From Parasponia andersonii (lineage: Eukaryota > Streptophyta > Magnoliopsida > Rosales > Cannabaceae), in assembly GCA_002914805.1 (NCBI GenBank), contig JXTB01000562.1, positions 1 to 64,000 on the forward strand: 64,000 nucleotides of DNA, written 5' to 3'. Below the pieces are notes generated by a model. It had not been told where the DNA came from. It made no database searches and saw only the letters and a list, made by a program, of their open reading frames with translations. The number at the start of each line of letters is the position of its first letter. Positions within the stretch are counted from its first letter, which is position 1. Positions 37,766 to 50,402 of this stretch are shown one piece after another. The position numbers were made by a program, and so were the translations under genes.

Positions 37766-39110
37766 GATAACGTAGGTTAAATTGATCTTGACGTATGGTC
37801 AAGACTAACTTAACGTTAGGTCAAGATCCCCTTGATCTTTTATCAATATTATATTGACTTGAAGAGGAATGTCAAACTGATGTTAACGTTCGGTCAAGGC
37901 TAACTTGACCTTAGGTAAATATCCTCTTAATCTTTGGTCAACATTATATTGAATCAATTGGTGGGGACTCAGTCAAACAAAAGTATTCATGCTATGGCAA
38001 TTCAGGGCACAACATGTAGACTTGCCGCAATCTGATTTCACTCTGTAGTACGACTAGTGAATCTTCAGATTGCCCTACAAGAATGGGACAAAAGGATCTT
38101 GATTTTGAATCAAGAAACTCTTGCCTTGGGGGTAAGAAGTTATTGATTTGGTATTAAGCAATTCTTGACTTGGGGTCAAGATGTACTTAACATAAGGTAA
38201 AAACGATATTAACTTAAGGAAAGAAGTGTTTGACTTAGAGTCAATAACATTTTCAATGAGGGTCATAAAATGTGTATATGAAACTTGGTCATGATGTTAT
38301 ATGTGATGTGTTTTTAAATTTATAAATTGAAACTTATTGACCTCATGTCAAGATTTTCTTGTTTGGGGTCAAAAACGTAATTATATTTTGTTTTCCAATT
38401 CATTAATTAGGTCAAGAATGTATTGACCCTCATGTAAAGATTTTCTTGACTAGGATCACAATCTATTTAATCGAAAAATTGAATACAATTTTAAATGCTT
38501 GTCAATTTGAAGTCAATATATTCTTGACCTAGTCTTACATAGAGTCAAGTTTTGCTTGACTTGTAGTAATAAATAAGGTTTTTATCAATCGCGCTGAATT
38601 TTCCAGAAATATTTACTTAATAGATGAATGTTAGCAAAATGATAGTCATCAAATATACCAAAAAATATTATTAAAAATTAGATATTGTACAACAACTATA
38701 GAAACCACAAGCCAAAAAAAAGAGTAATTGTTTAAACCACAGATAAAATAAAACATTATATTTACTTTCCTAAATTGGGTCACTCCTATCAGTCAGTTTC
38801 GACATAGTTCTTATATTTTTGTAATGCATGATAGTACAACTCGCATGCAAGCTTATGACGAAACTATTCCATCTTTTTGGCAATGATATTGGTAATTGCT
38901 TTGTTAGACATCAAAAACTCAACATACTTGATGACAAGCATATCATAGTCTCAGCTAAATAATAACAAAATATAAAATTAAATAAAGTAATAATATTAAG
39001 TGAGGGTCAAGTGATACATGACCCTAGGTCAAGAAGGTCTTGACTATGGTCCAGAATCACTTGGCTTAAGTCAAGATCATCTTGACCTTTACTCAGGATG
39101 AAAGTAAAAA
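37766..39110. repeat. degenerate repeat field dense in GGTCAAG / CTTGACC
   Basis: Over about 1.3 kb the 7-mers GGTCAAG, GTCAAGA and their complements CTTGACC, CTTGACT recur on both strands with phrases such as 'cttgacttggggtcaaga'. By eye there are over twenty TTGAC/GTCAA cores in 37770-38580 and 39000-39105, separated by unrelated text. No single clean period is visible, so it looks like a worn array of short inverted and direct copies. TTGAC is also the WRKY W-box core, but function is not implied. Confidence 0.6.
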
Positions 39111-39598
39111 ATACCCAATAGAATTCAGTCCATAACCACCATCAACAAAATCAATACAGGTAAAGATCTATACATTAATGACTAATAACAAATACCTATA
39201 CCAAACCAACATTAATACTATCAATAAAATCCCAAAAAGGGAAAAACTTTCACCAAAATTAGAAATTATATCAGCTAGTGAAATCAAAATAAATTTTTTC
39301 TTAACATACAATCTCAAAAATAAAAATTGTTATAAAATATAAGAAAAACGTTTTATTCCTCTATTGAACCAATATTTGCCCATTTTCCTTTCAAATTTAC
39401 CAAATTTTTGTCTAGGATATTAAACTTCGGCACTGAAGTCTTTGTCGGTGATTCTGACGGTGTATTTCTCTTTTTTTTTTGACAACATCGCCCTTCTGCC
39501 TCCAAGCTCCATAGCTCAAACAATTAAGGAGCACTCCATTGCGAGTTGAGGCAATAAGACTTGCCAATATTGTGCTATGGAATAAGGCAAATTTTTAA

Positions 39599-39953
39599 GG
39601 AATAATATCTATTTTATACCTTGTATTTTGACATTTGTTCAGTTTGTGCCTTGTATTTTAATTATTATCAATATTAACCCTTAAATTAATACTTGTTACA
39701 AATTTATACTTGACATCAATTTAGTAGAGTTAATTTATCAAGATAATTTGATAAACTTATTCTCATATCTGTTTTATATGGTTCATTTTCAATTTTTTAA
39801 ACAACATTTTGATAAATTAATTGTTCTAAATTAATGTTATGGTACAAATTTGTAACATATTTTAAATCTAACTATAACTAGAACCATAACTATAATACAA
39901 GATACAATTTAAACAGAGTGTTAAAATATAAGGTATAAAATGGTTGTTATCCC
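39599..39953. mobile_element. Mutator-type MITE
   Basis: This 355-bp element has long imperfect inverted repeats: left GGAATAAT...TTTTATACCTTGTATTTTGA, and right, read on the complement, GGGATAAC...TTTTATACCTTATATTTTAA. It is flanked by the 9-bp duplication AATTTTTAA (39590-39598) and AATTCTTAA (39954-39962). It has no coding capacity. The TATACCTT-GTATTTT motif in its ends also appears in the left end of the element at 52016-53263. Confidence 0.75.
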
Positions 39954-40047
39954 AATTCTTAATACCAACAGTACTCTTACGATAACTAGAACCAAGTCTC
40001 GAGAAAAATAAATAAATAAATAAAATTCTCAAATATCACCAAAAGAA

Positions 40048-41803
40048 TCAAGTAATTGGATTAACAAAAGCTTGTACGTATCCCCAGCCATCTTCAACAT
40101 CAGGTCCCACCCAATAACCAGCAATTATCATGTGGGTACAAGAATCTTCGTCCATATGACAAGATACTATTTCCCATGGACGTCTATAAGGTGTCAAAAT
40201 ATGATGCCTACTACTCCAACTCATAGATTGTATCCCTTCAATTACACTGAAGGAGATGGAAAGTTTTGTGACTGCAAATGCAATTCATAATGTTAGTTAA
40301 AGCCAAACAAGGTTCAATGTAAACAATGTGCTATAGATTGGAGTTTAGACTAGATTAGGGAGTAACATCATTTTGTTAATTTATGGAACATACGCTAATA
40401 TTTACAAGAGCAAGCAAAATATGATGCAAATTTCATTCGAGTCTTTCTATGATCAGAGTTTTCATTTTGACATATTCCTACATATTAACTTACATTCCGA
40501 TGGAATACATCGTAAATGAAGACTTGGGTTTCCAAGAACCATGAAAAAATCTAAGTTAATAGGACTCCATGTTTTGGAAGCTAGAGCTTTAGCCGCCCAG
40601 GGGTTCAAATAACACTTTCACTCGATGACATTAGTCAAATGTGCAGATAACTGAGATGCACCTAACTATGTTTACTGAAATCTAAATCCTGAGCATACCT
40701 CCCTAAAGCTAATCAGAACAGAAGGATATTTTTTTAAAAGAAACAGTAAGAACAAATCTAACTTCAGAGGACTCAGTGATTGGGAAGCTAGAGCTTTTGC
40801 CACGGCTAATCAGGACGACAGGAGAACTTTAAAAGAAGAAAGAAGGACAAACTGAAAACTCAGGACTACACTTTCATTGAACTTTTGCTCTCTCAATAAT
40901 TAGATTATCAGCTGAATGTATAAACCTTTTCCGTGAACATAAGATCTGATTATTTTCGATGATCCAGTGTTCTCATGCCGATGTTTAATTTACTGTAACT
41001 TTCACTCTCTGTTCTTTCTTCTCTCACTATACCAATTTCCAAGGAACCTGCAGACTCCAATTAATGGTACAACTTAGATTCCCACATTCAAGCAAGAATG
41101 TTTACAACACACAAACCCAATAACAAACTTTCAGAATCATATTCAAGTCCGAAGAAAATAAAACTCAAAAACGAAAATAAACATTTATAGTGAATAGAGG
41201 AAAGGGTAAAATGGATACTAGTTGAGCAAGAAAATCGAAGAAGAATACCTGTTCTATAAGTTGGTTGGCTTAAAACTCTACCCAGAGCTGATTTCCTCGG
41301 ATGTATTTCCTGAAAGCGAGTCCAAATAAGCTATGAGAATTCATAGTCATAAATACATTGCTCAATTCTTTTAACCAAAAAAATGGTAACCCACTTCAAT
41401 ATGAGATGGAAAAACCATAGTTGTGAATCCAGAAAAGATAGACTACCAACAATGTTTTCTGGGTAGGAAAATTGAGGGAGAGGGAGTGTTTGGGGGGCAA
41501 GAAATTGCAAGAGTGTCTAAGAAACCACCAATCATTAAGCTGTAAATCCCAATTCAAAACTCCATAGAAGGTTTCCTAATCATTGAAGCAAAACACAGCC
41601 AGAGAAAGAGGGAAAACTCTCTGTACATTTTACACGAAAACAACAGACTAAAGCTTTTTACTTACGAAAGCAAGTAAGCAAGGGTTTTCTTTTTTGTCGC
41701 GAAAAGAAGTCTTGTTACTGAGAGAGAGAGAACTTACCTTGAAGGAGGAGTTTGAAGCAGAGACAGGAACAAGAAAGGTCATGGATACCATACAAGACGC
41801 CAT
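40048..41803 (-). CDS. small plastid-type protein of unknown function (3 exons)
   Basis: Three exons on the minus strand close in phase: 41803-41738 (22 codons), 41309-41249 and 40271-40048 (stop TGA at 40050-40048). All introns are GT-AG, and the product is 116 aa. The N-terminus MASCMVSMTFLVPVSASNSS is rich in Ser/Ala/Val and poor in acidic residues, like a chloroplast transit peptide (about residues 1-45). The mature part is compact, with SMSWSSRHHILTPYRRPWEI, CHMDEDSCTHMIIAGYWVGP and VEDGWGYVQAFVNPIT. I do not recognise a named domain. The WxVGPDxxDGWGYVxAF ending looks like a conserved plant family. Transit to plastids is inferred from composition only. Intron 2 contains a diverged direct repeat (GGAAGCTAGAGCTTT at about 40576 and 40789). 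The gene lies 1.45 kb downstream of cyclin H on the same strand. Confidence 0.75.
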
Positions 41804-43257
41804 TGAAGCTTTTGCATTTGCTTTGCCGCTTAAACAGGGTTTTATTACTGTTCGTGTTCGGTGAGGCAACCGAGTATACAGCTTTTTACGCCCTGCAAAT
41901 GCCCAACAAGAGAACGAGTATAACTACGTCGTTTTCCTCACATTATGTAAACTGTCTCAAAAAGCCCTCCAACTATTAAAAAGTTTTAACTTTGTCCCTT
42001 AACAACTAAATATCGACTGCACTGTTAAAAATTTTAACTTTGAGCAATGCTACGGTGACCAGTAATAAGCAATTTAATGTCTTATTTGTCTGTCATTGAA
42101 CGAGTATAAGTAATAAATTAAATTTTATATGTCTTATTTGAATTATAATTATAATTAATCAATGACAAACTAACATAATATATTGCAGAACATTATTAGT
42201 ACCCATAACAATTATTAAAAATTATTATTCTGTAAGGCAAACGAACAAAAAATGAAACATCGTAATTTTAGAATATTGTCGATGATTTTAGTGGTTAAAT
42301 GAACAAAGTTAAGATTTTAATAATTTTAAGAATTATTGTGACACTTTTCGTAGTTCGAAGAAATGTTATTATTAAAAAAAATTCTTCATTGATATTCGGC
42401 GATACATAACTTACAAATAATCGACATCAAACTCTTAACACCATAAACCATGTCTTTAAAATTAAAGAAAACTATATGGATAAAAAAAAAATTTAAATTG
42501 GTTTAAGTAGATGTACATGAGAAAACTATATGGATAATAAATTTTTAAACATAAATTTTTTAAATTTATTTAAATAGATGTATATATTTTATAAATCATA
42601 TACTAAATTTTTGGCCAAAAAATTTTCAAATAACCAATCAGCCCATCGGAGACAATGCATTGAAGTCGAACTTTGTTATGTATTATTTACACTACATGAC
42701 GTTTCAGAACTTGAAAGCAGCAACACTACTAAAATTGTACATGATACAAATATATATAAGTTGGACATGATCTTTTACGAGAGCGTAAAACTTTTTCCGC
42801 GGTGAATTTTCGAAGAAAAATGGCATTTGATAGTGAGATTGTTTCAAAACATAAGAACCTCAGGAACTAAGGAATAAAAAGAATACCACCTAAGTATCTC
42901 ATAAATCAATATAAGAGAATCTGAGAACGTTTGTGGAAATACGGCGGAATTCCTCATAATAAGATTAATTGATTGATATACGAACAGAACAGACATGTAG
43001 GCGCACATAAAATAATTGAGAAGTTAAAAGCATGGTTAAGAAAATGCAAAGAAAATTCACTTCTTTTATAACAAAGAATAAAAATTTCTTTCTTGAGACT
43101 ATTTTTCCGACGATGAAACCACTCCAAGCGAAGACGAAATGCCTGTTTTACCTGTAATCAAATTATAATTGTCAATAAACCCAAGAAAGATATAGGAAGA
43201 CAGTTGCCAACGGAACACCAAATAGCTGGGAACTCGATACATAACAAGTAAAACATA
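41804..43257. other. spacer between the plastid-type gene and cyclin H
   Basis: The right part (about 43080-43257) is the probable cyclin H 3' UTR; a minus-strand acceptor-like TTTGATTACAG at about 43155 could mark a 3' UTR exon. The rest is AT-rich, with MITE-like text at about 42040-42230 that has no provable ends. Confidence 0.4.
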
Positions 43258-46200
43258 CTATTCATTTAGAGAAGGTAAAGTTGGCTCATTTGAACTCCTC
43301 TTCGACTTGTGCTTTGATTTCTTCTCACGTTTCTTGCTCCTGAAAAAAAGCAAATATTATTAGGATTGGTGGAGAAAGAGGGGTACGTCGGATAAGGATG
43401 TTAATTTTAATTATGACGAGCATAGAAGGTACTCGTCATGTGAGCTAAGACCCCAACAAGACTTCAATTTCCGATTGATGTGCTTCAGATCCTTCTCTGA
43501 AGGGAACTTGTATCTCTTTACCTATATATGCAAAGCAAACAAAGAAGAGTGATTGGTTAACACCACTAGAATCATCCAGATTCTTCCATTGATATCCTTG
43601 TATTAAATCGGGGAAAAAAAAATGTAGTTATACCACGCATACTATAGACATGCTTCAGAGGTGCTATCAGAGAGACTAAGTTTGCATCAAAGTTATAAGT
43701 AGATTATGTTGAAGATTAAGTTATACCCAAGAGTCTATTGCATTGAAAGATTCAATAAGCTCCGAAATGGTGTGTTCAGAGTTCTGATGACTGAGAATTC
43801 TCTTCAGATATCTGCAAAAGAAAATGCAAAATCAGCATTTTAATAATAGCACGAACAATAGTTTAACCCTACTTTCCTTGCTCAATCCTTCAAGCCAAAT
43901 GTTCACTACTACGAATTTGAAATTTGGTAGCCCCAAAAAACATATGAAAAAGAAAACTGTAAAGCCAGTTCAAACCTCTCGAAGTCAAGAACCCCGTGCA
44001 CCCCATTTGAACTACACAACGCAGCCAATGCCAGCTGCGTCAAATGAAAAATCCACAAGTAGTGACAATTAGCTTTTTAAATTTTAGGACACTAAAAGAA
44101 AATAGAAAAATAAAAATTTCAAAGAGAAGTTTCTCAGGGTTGTCTTTACATGATCAAGTTCATTACTGGTTGAGTTATAATGGCTCTCTTTTTTCTTTAT
44201 ATTTCTGGCCCTTTGTGCTTAATAGTTTTGCAAACAAATCCCTACAATTCAAATCTACAAAAGACAGCTTCTGATATCTAACCTGCTTCAGCCATCTCAT
44301 AAGGCTGTAACCTTAAAGGGATAAATTATGTGGCATTTTTTGTGAGGGAGTTAAGGTAAAAACTAACACCAAAATGAAGTTAGATACTGAGAACATTTTA
44401 CAGATTTCTACGAGTACAAATCCTCTTACTTCCTTTCCTGTTGTAATGAGTTAAGAAACTCATTCCTGTAGTGTTAAGAATTACTAAATGATAATTGACA
44501 AAAACAGATGAAAAATAAGAACACACAGATTTAAATAGAAAATCCTAATCGGGAAAAATTACTGGCAGATAAGGAAATTTCACTATGTCGAAAATAAGGT
44601 ACAGAATATATATTTTACACGACCGAGCCTAAAATATATATAATCTCAAAAACCCTAAAATATATATGTGTACGGACGAAACGGTCCAATAAAACAGGTT
44701 CATACCACAGATCTCAAAATTTCTCCAAATTACAAGAATACCACATATGTCGCACCGCGAAGTTTTCAGGCCAGCGCAAATAGAATTCGAGTCACGAACT
44801 CTAACATATAGCAAAGAAGTGTGGAGCCCACAACATACCTGCCCTGGAGGGAATAGAAGTGGTGCATCCGTAAGCATGATTTTATCAACTTCCATCTTTG
44901 CAGCTTCATGCAAATTCTAAAACATTACATAAGACAATCAGCCAATTAAAGAAAAGCCAGATGAACCAGATAAAGATTTCACAAGTGCCTGAAACGCATT
45001 TTTAAACATTACAAGAAAAGTTTTACACGACTAGTCATTAGAAGCAAAACTGCATTGTGTACAAACACCTTGGATCCGACTGGCAACAAGAGGGGAACAA
45101 AAGAAGACAAAGTGACTATGAAAAGTCTCATGAATCAGGTTTTGCACACAGCATTAATGATGCAAGTATTCTTATCAAGACTACCATGATCAGAGAGAAG
45201 TATAGCCAACATAGAGATATAACAATTGTGAAGACCTTGATTTTGACCAAGGCTATTGGTGTAATTTTCCTTTTTATTTGGGTTAAAATTTAACTAAAAT
45301 GGCTGGAAAATTAAGTTAATATCAAGTGGGGGTCAAAGTGGGAAGAATTGGGGTCAATTTCGGATTTTTAAAGACTAGATTAAAGGGAATTCAAAAACCT
45401 AGGGTTATGTTCTAATTTCAAGAAATTCTATGCCCAACCATTAAGTGCCACATGTCAAAGAGAAACTCCCAAATTTCAAAATTCCTAAAATTTTTCCCCA
45501 AATTTAACTTTGTTGCCACTTACTGGCAAGCTCAACCTATTCCAATTCCAACCCGACACCTACCAACTCTCAATTTAGGTCAAATAGCCTCTTTGCGTAT
45601 AGAAATCGAGGTCGACGGGCTCAGAGATCGCCTCGATTTGCATGTTGAGGATCGAATTCGCCCCGACTCGAAACTTGGGCGAGCCATATAGCTATCTTAG
45701 CTATTTTGGGTGTTAGGAACGCAATGATAATACTCGTTTAGCCATTTGAAGCTCTATTGGAGAAGCGTGACCCTTCCAAAGAGCGAACCGATTTTCCAAA
45801 ACGCCTATCAAACCGATGAACCAACAAGGAATACCATGAGCACTGAGAGCTTGGCACAGCTATCACGGCGAGGTAGTGTTCGGAGTGATCTAAGCAACTC
45901 AGCAGCGGAGTGAGTTGGAGGAAACTCTGTTACTATTTTTGTAGTTGAACCCAAGGTTTTAAACTTATTCGGGAACCGAGGCATTTTGTTTTAGCCTCGC
46001 GAGGTGTAAGCCGCAACTTAAGTAATAAAAAACCTCGTAAAAATTTATAAAAATCATAAAGAATGAGGAAACTCATAAAAATAAAAGTTTTATATAACAT
46101 TATAGCAAAAAGACATAACTGCATAACAAAATCATAAAGTTCATGAAATTACTAGCAAAATAATTCATAAAACTACAAAACAAAGTCATCAAAACCATAA

Positions 46201-49200
46201 ATCTAATATTAATAGCATAAGAATAGAACTTTGAAGTCTAAAAATAATTTTCTAACTCAAAACCCTAAGAGGGAGAGTGGCTGCCATGGAAGCTTTAGTT
46301 TTAGTGATGAACTGAGTCTTTTTTTCCTCTTAGGGTTTTAGTTCTAAGTCTAAAAAGTTGGGTGTTAGTGATTTGTCCAACCAAACTACTTATAACATTA
46401 AAATAAAAAAAATAAAAAAAAAACCAACTAAACTAGTTATCCCAAAAAAATTAGCCCAACTTCATTTGAAAAGCCCAAATTAGGGCTACTTGTACGAGGC
46501 TTAAGCCTCATGCGCCTCAGAGGCGTACGCCTCAGTTAACGAGGCTTGAGCCTCATCGAGACCAACTGAGGCGTTTTTTCTCCGCCTCGCCTCGAGACGA
46601 GCCTTTTAAAACCATGGTCGAATCATAAGATGCCTCCAAGGAGAAGGATACTGAAGCAAAAACCTAGAGCTGAATCCCCTCCATCATAACAAGAGTTTCC
46701 TAACCCTCTGCCAAAATTGTACGATGCTCTACAAGCATTCTCTGGCTTTAGGACCAAGCGTACCCCTGAGACTTGACAGGCCAGCTTCTTTAAGGACTTT
46801 ATCAAGCTAAATCTGCTTTCCTTTGATGTGAGACCTGACCCTACCATGGCTGGGAAATGGCAAAGGGATATCAAGGGGATCTTTACTACTATTGGAACAC
46901 TTGGAAAGTTCCAAATGACTTTTGCCACTTTCAAGCTTACGGACGAAGTTGTTAATTAGTGGGAGACAATCAAGCTTTCTTGAGATATGACCGGTATGAC
47001 CTGGATTACTTTTAAGGAATCGTTCAAGGTTCATTACGCTAATGCTAATCATAGAGCTACTACAATTATAAAGTACGAGCGACTCGTACAAGTGACATGA
47101 CGGTGAATGAGTACTACATTCGGTTTATGGAGTTAGCACAGTATGCTTATACATTTGGTACAGATCCTATGCTCCAAATTGTCAAGTTTATAGAAGCTGG
47201 ATTCAATTTGATAAAGTCCTTAGAGAAGCTAACCCAAGTATGCTCTGTCTTAAAGTCGGGCAATATTCGCAGAGCCTCATACAAATTCAACAGAGGGTTA
47301 AGAATTTCTTGTTGTGGTGAAGGGGATTCAGCTATATGCTATTGCCTTAGTAGCCTCTAAGGAGCTCTAGGCTATTGTCTCAATACCGTTCTCCTTAAAG
47401 ACATCTTATGGTTCAATTACTGAAATAGTAACAGAGCTTACTTCAACTTACTCTGTTGTTGAGCTGCACAAATTATACTGAACACAACCTCACGGTGACA
47501 ACTGTGCCAAGTTATCGGCGCTTGTGGTATTCCCCATTAATTCGCCGGGTGCTCAGGAGGCGTTTCGGGAAATCGATTCACTAACTTTGGGAGGGTCACT
47601 TCTCCAACGGGGCTTTAAATAGCTAAACGGATGTCACCACTACATTTCTAGTGCACAAAATAACTAAGATAGGTATATTGCTCGCCCAATTCCGAGCCAA
47701 GACGAAATCTTACCCCCGACATGCAAATCAAGGTAATTCTCGAGTCCGTCGACCTCAATTTCCATGCCCACAGAGACAATTTGACCCAAATTAAGAGCTA
47801 AGAGATGTCGAGTTGGACTTAGGAAGAGCTAAGCTTGCCGGCCAAAAGGGGTAGAACGGTAGCAAAATCTCTAGAATCAGTCCCAAAAGGGCGCGATTAG
47901 GGAAAACTTTTAGGAATTTTGAAATTTGGGGATTTTTTTAACATGTGACACTTATGGCTAGGCATAGAACTTCTTAAAATTAGAATATAACCCTATGTTT
48001 TCGAATTCCCTTCAATCTAATCCTTAAAAATACCATATTGACCCCAAAGCTCTCCAATTCTTATTCTTTCCACTTTGACCCCATTTGATATTAACTCAAT
48101 TTTCTAGCCATTTTAATTAAATTTTAACCCAAATAAAATGGAATTACACCAATGGCCTTAGTATAAATCAAGATCTTCACCACAATTACTCAATTAGAAT
48201 AATACCAACACTCACCTTCAACCCTTGATGCTGATCATCCTTTGATCCACAGAATTCCTATTGAACCAAAACAAGTTTATTAACTTTATACTAGGATTAA
48301 ATGAATTGTTTGAAATTTGTCCGAAAAGGAAAAAGAAGTCGAAGGTTTGTACAAGTACTAAACAAAGAAGTGCAAGAAATGAACCTCCATATCATTAATG
48401 AAACCTTCAATTGAGCGATACGGTGCATAAACAATAAGATCAAATTCCAGACTCTGCAAAAGAGAGGCTCATTGTCTTCAATAAATAAATAAAACGTAAA
48501 ATAGTCGCAAAAATGAAATGTGCGGCACATCCATGCCTGATAAATTATCATCTCATTATTGAGTATCATTTGATGATCCTGTGAGATCCCCTTACCAAGC
48601 TCCTCTGCTGACACATGATTTTCTTCTATCTTACAAGCTGCATATATGCAGGTCAGCCTGTGCAGAGGTCAGTCATTGGAATAAATCAAGCAACAATTAC
48701 ATAAATGTATACAATGTCCAATAATAAGAACAAGGCACCGAATAGACCATTATCAAATCCCTTATAGAATGAGGAAACTGAAAGTACAGAAAAGTACATT
48801 CCACATAGAGAACAAGAAATAAGGAAATATGAATTACGAGAGAGAAAATTACCACTTAAAACCTAAGAAAGTGCTACTGGACTTTGACGCAGGTCAAATT
48901 AACTTTCTCTAGAAGATTTCACATGCATTCAAAAATTAGTGATAATAAATCAAACTCTAAATCAATCTTACATAATGTTTTTGGGGTGATGTTGCATAAC
49001 CGACCATTGCAGAAAAAACCTTTTGAAATATATGAGAGCTGTTGCCTGCAAAATAAGTACCAAATTCACAATGTATGAGAGTACAGCCAATAATTGTAAT
49101 GTTCTCCATAATTGTTTGACCACATACCTGAATTTTATGAGGGAAATGGAAGTTGTTACACACTTCTTGGAGTTTATTCTCATAGAACACCCGAATAAAT

Positions 49201-50402
49201 TGCTCTTCTTCAATGTTAAGGGGTTTTGAACGAGAATGCTTGTCAGCTGACATGAAAAATATGATATAGAAACAGAAATTAGCCACAGAACTCATGATAT
49301 CCAAAGAGAGAATGAAAAAGTCAAAAAATTCATTCTACGAAAAGCATATACCATTATCTTTAACTTGAGGCTCAGCGTAAGACAATGACCCATCAACATC
49401 TACTTCCATTAGTGTTGCTCCATACTTCACAAAATATGTCGGGTTAGAACCCATATAGAATAACACTAACCACACTCCAACGGCATATAATAAAGGAAAA
49501 AGGAAAGAGGAATACAACCGCCAATATCCAGTGACTGTCTTACTAATACAATCCATCTAGAGGAACACAAGGCCGTAACCTCACCTTCTCCAAAGTTTGT
49601 ATTGCTCTCTGGTTAGCAGCTTTGTACTTGTCAACCTACAGCAGAGAACAAATGTCGAATGACAGCAGCAAATAAATAGACATTAGGTTGATAGCCAATA
49701 GTACAGTAAAACCCGCCGGAAAAAAACACTACAAGAATTACTCAGACTAGGCAACTATCTTTTCCCTCAACTAAGCTGAATTTTTTATCTCACATACATT
49801 AGAAACCATTTCTCAATGTCTTCTCGGCAACAGCAGAAATCATATCAAATTTCCACTCGAGAGTCAAAACAACTGAACTACAATAGTTTAACTTACTTTC
49901 ATCATGCTTTCCCTTTTACATTTCCTTTCAATTGGACCAAATGTTATCATTTGAAGATCATATTATTCTACCTCAAAGCCTGACGCGGTATGAATTCTCT
50001 ACTTACAGGCTATACCCATTTTACCCCACCCCCAAAGAAATTAAAAAAGAAAAAGAAAAACCCAAAAAAGAAGTTGATTAAAACTCAGATTGGAATCTGA
50101 AAGAAATGAAGGAATATGCAACAAGCATAATTTTTTTTTTTCTTTTTCAGGTTCATTTGAGCTAGTTGAGACCAAAACTTCTTCACCCCAAGACCAAAGA
50201 ACAAAAAGCTCAATACTTATTTAGTCTTTTTGTTAATTTTCTGTCTCTTGGTACAATAGAAGTGAACCCGGCACTTAGACCTAGGCAAACCCCGAAAACT
50301 GATAAAACCAGACTCGGAGAACCCAAAAGAGAGGGACATTACCAGCTCTTGAGGAGTGAAGATCCACTTGGCTCGGTGAGTCGAGGTCTGGAAATCGGCC
50401 AT
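43258..50402 (-). CDS. CYCH;1: cyclin H (CDK-activating kinase cyclin), 13 exons
   Basis: Thirteen minus-strand exons close in phase to 333 aa: 50402-50343, 49635-49585, 49424-49352, 49246-49128, 49045-48972, 48657-48537, 48453-48385, 48257-48216, 44916-44839, 44034-43976, 43811-43727, 43521-43433, 43339-43258. The protein starts [20 protein letters not shown]. It carries the cyclin-box text [20 protein letters not shown] and [60 protein letters not shown] and [18 protein letters not shown], and ends in a Lys/Arg-rich tail ([15 protein letters not shown]). This is plant cyclin H at its usual length (Arabidopsis about 336 aa). It activates CDKD within the CAK/TFIIH complex, acting in cell-cycle CDK activation and RNA polymerase II CTD phosphorylation in the nucleus. 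All introns are GT-AG except intron 6, which is GC-AG. Intron 8 (48215-44917) is swollen by transposon fossils. Confidence 0.93.
45220..48195. mobile_element. Ty3/Gypsy fossil: two 5' ends in inverted orientation
   Basis: Inside cyclin H intron 8, the segment 45220-46830 and the complement of 47190-48195 are copies of the same sequence. Each runs from an LTR-like region through a leader into the start of gag (ATGCCTCCAAGGAGAAGG at 46630 in the left arm), facing each other. The space between them (46831-47189) continues the left gag, with text such as [18 protein letters not shown] and the later [18 protein letters not shown], typical of Gypsy capsid-type gag. No pol is present. The element is broken, with several breaks, and the arms are well diverged from each other. 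Each arm is about 1 kb excluding the MITE at 45952-46616. Confidence 0.7.
45952..46616. mobile_element. hAT-type MITE inside the left arm of the Gypsy fossil
   Basis: This 665-bp element starts CAAGGTTTTAAA and ends TTTTAAAACCATG (inverted repeat). It is flanked by GTTGAACC (45944-45951) and GTCGAATC (46617-46624), an 8-bp target duplication with two mismatches. The other arm of the inverted pair has the uninterrupted site (complement reads AATTGAACCATAAGATG), which proves insertion. The ends are rich in GCCTCG/CGAGGC motifs (45975-46010, 46490-46600). No transposase is encoded. Confidence 0.8.

Noticed and set aside
41648-41869. Longer N-terminus for the plastid-type gene
   Set aside because: It would need a TTG start; the ATG at 41803 gives a transit-peptide-like N-terminus and standard splicing.
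47097-47360. 87-codon open frame in cyclin H intron 8 as a host gene
   Set aside because: Its start ([18 protein letters not shown]) is Gypsy gag text, and the remainder runs into the inverted arm.
48523-48531. GT donor a few bases downstream as an alternative to the GC donor of cyclin H intron 6
   Set aside because: It would add bases that shift the frame of exon 7 and break the conserved YQSLEFDL sequence.
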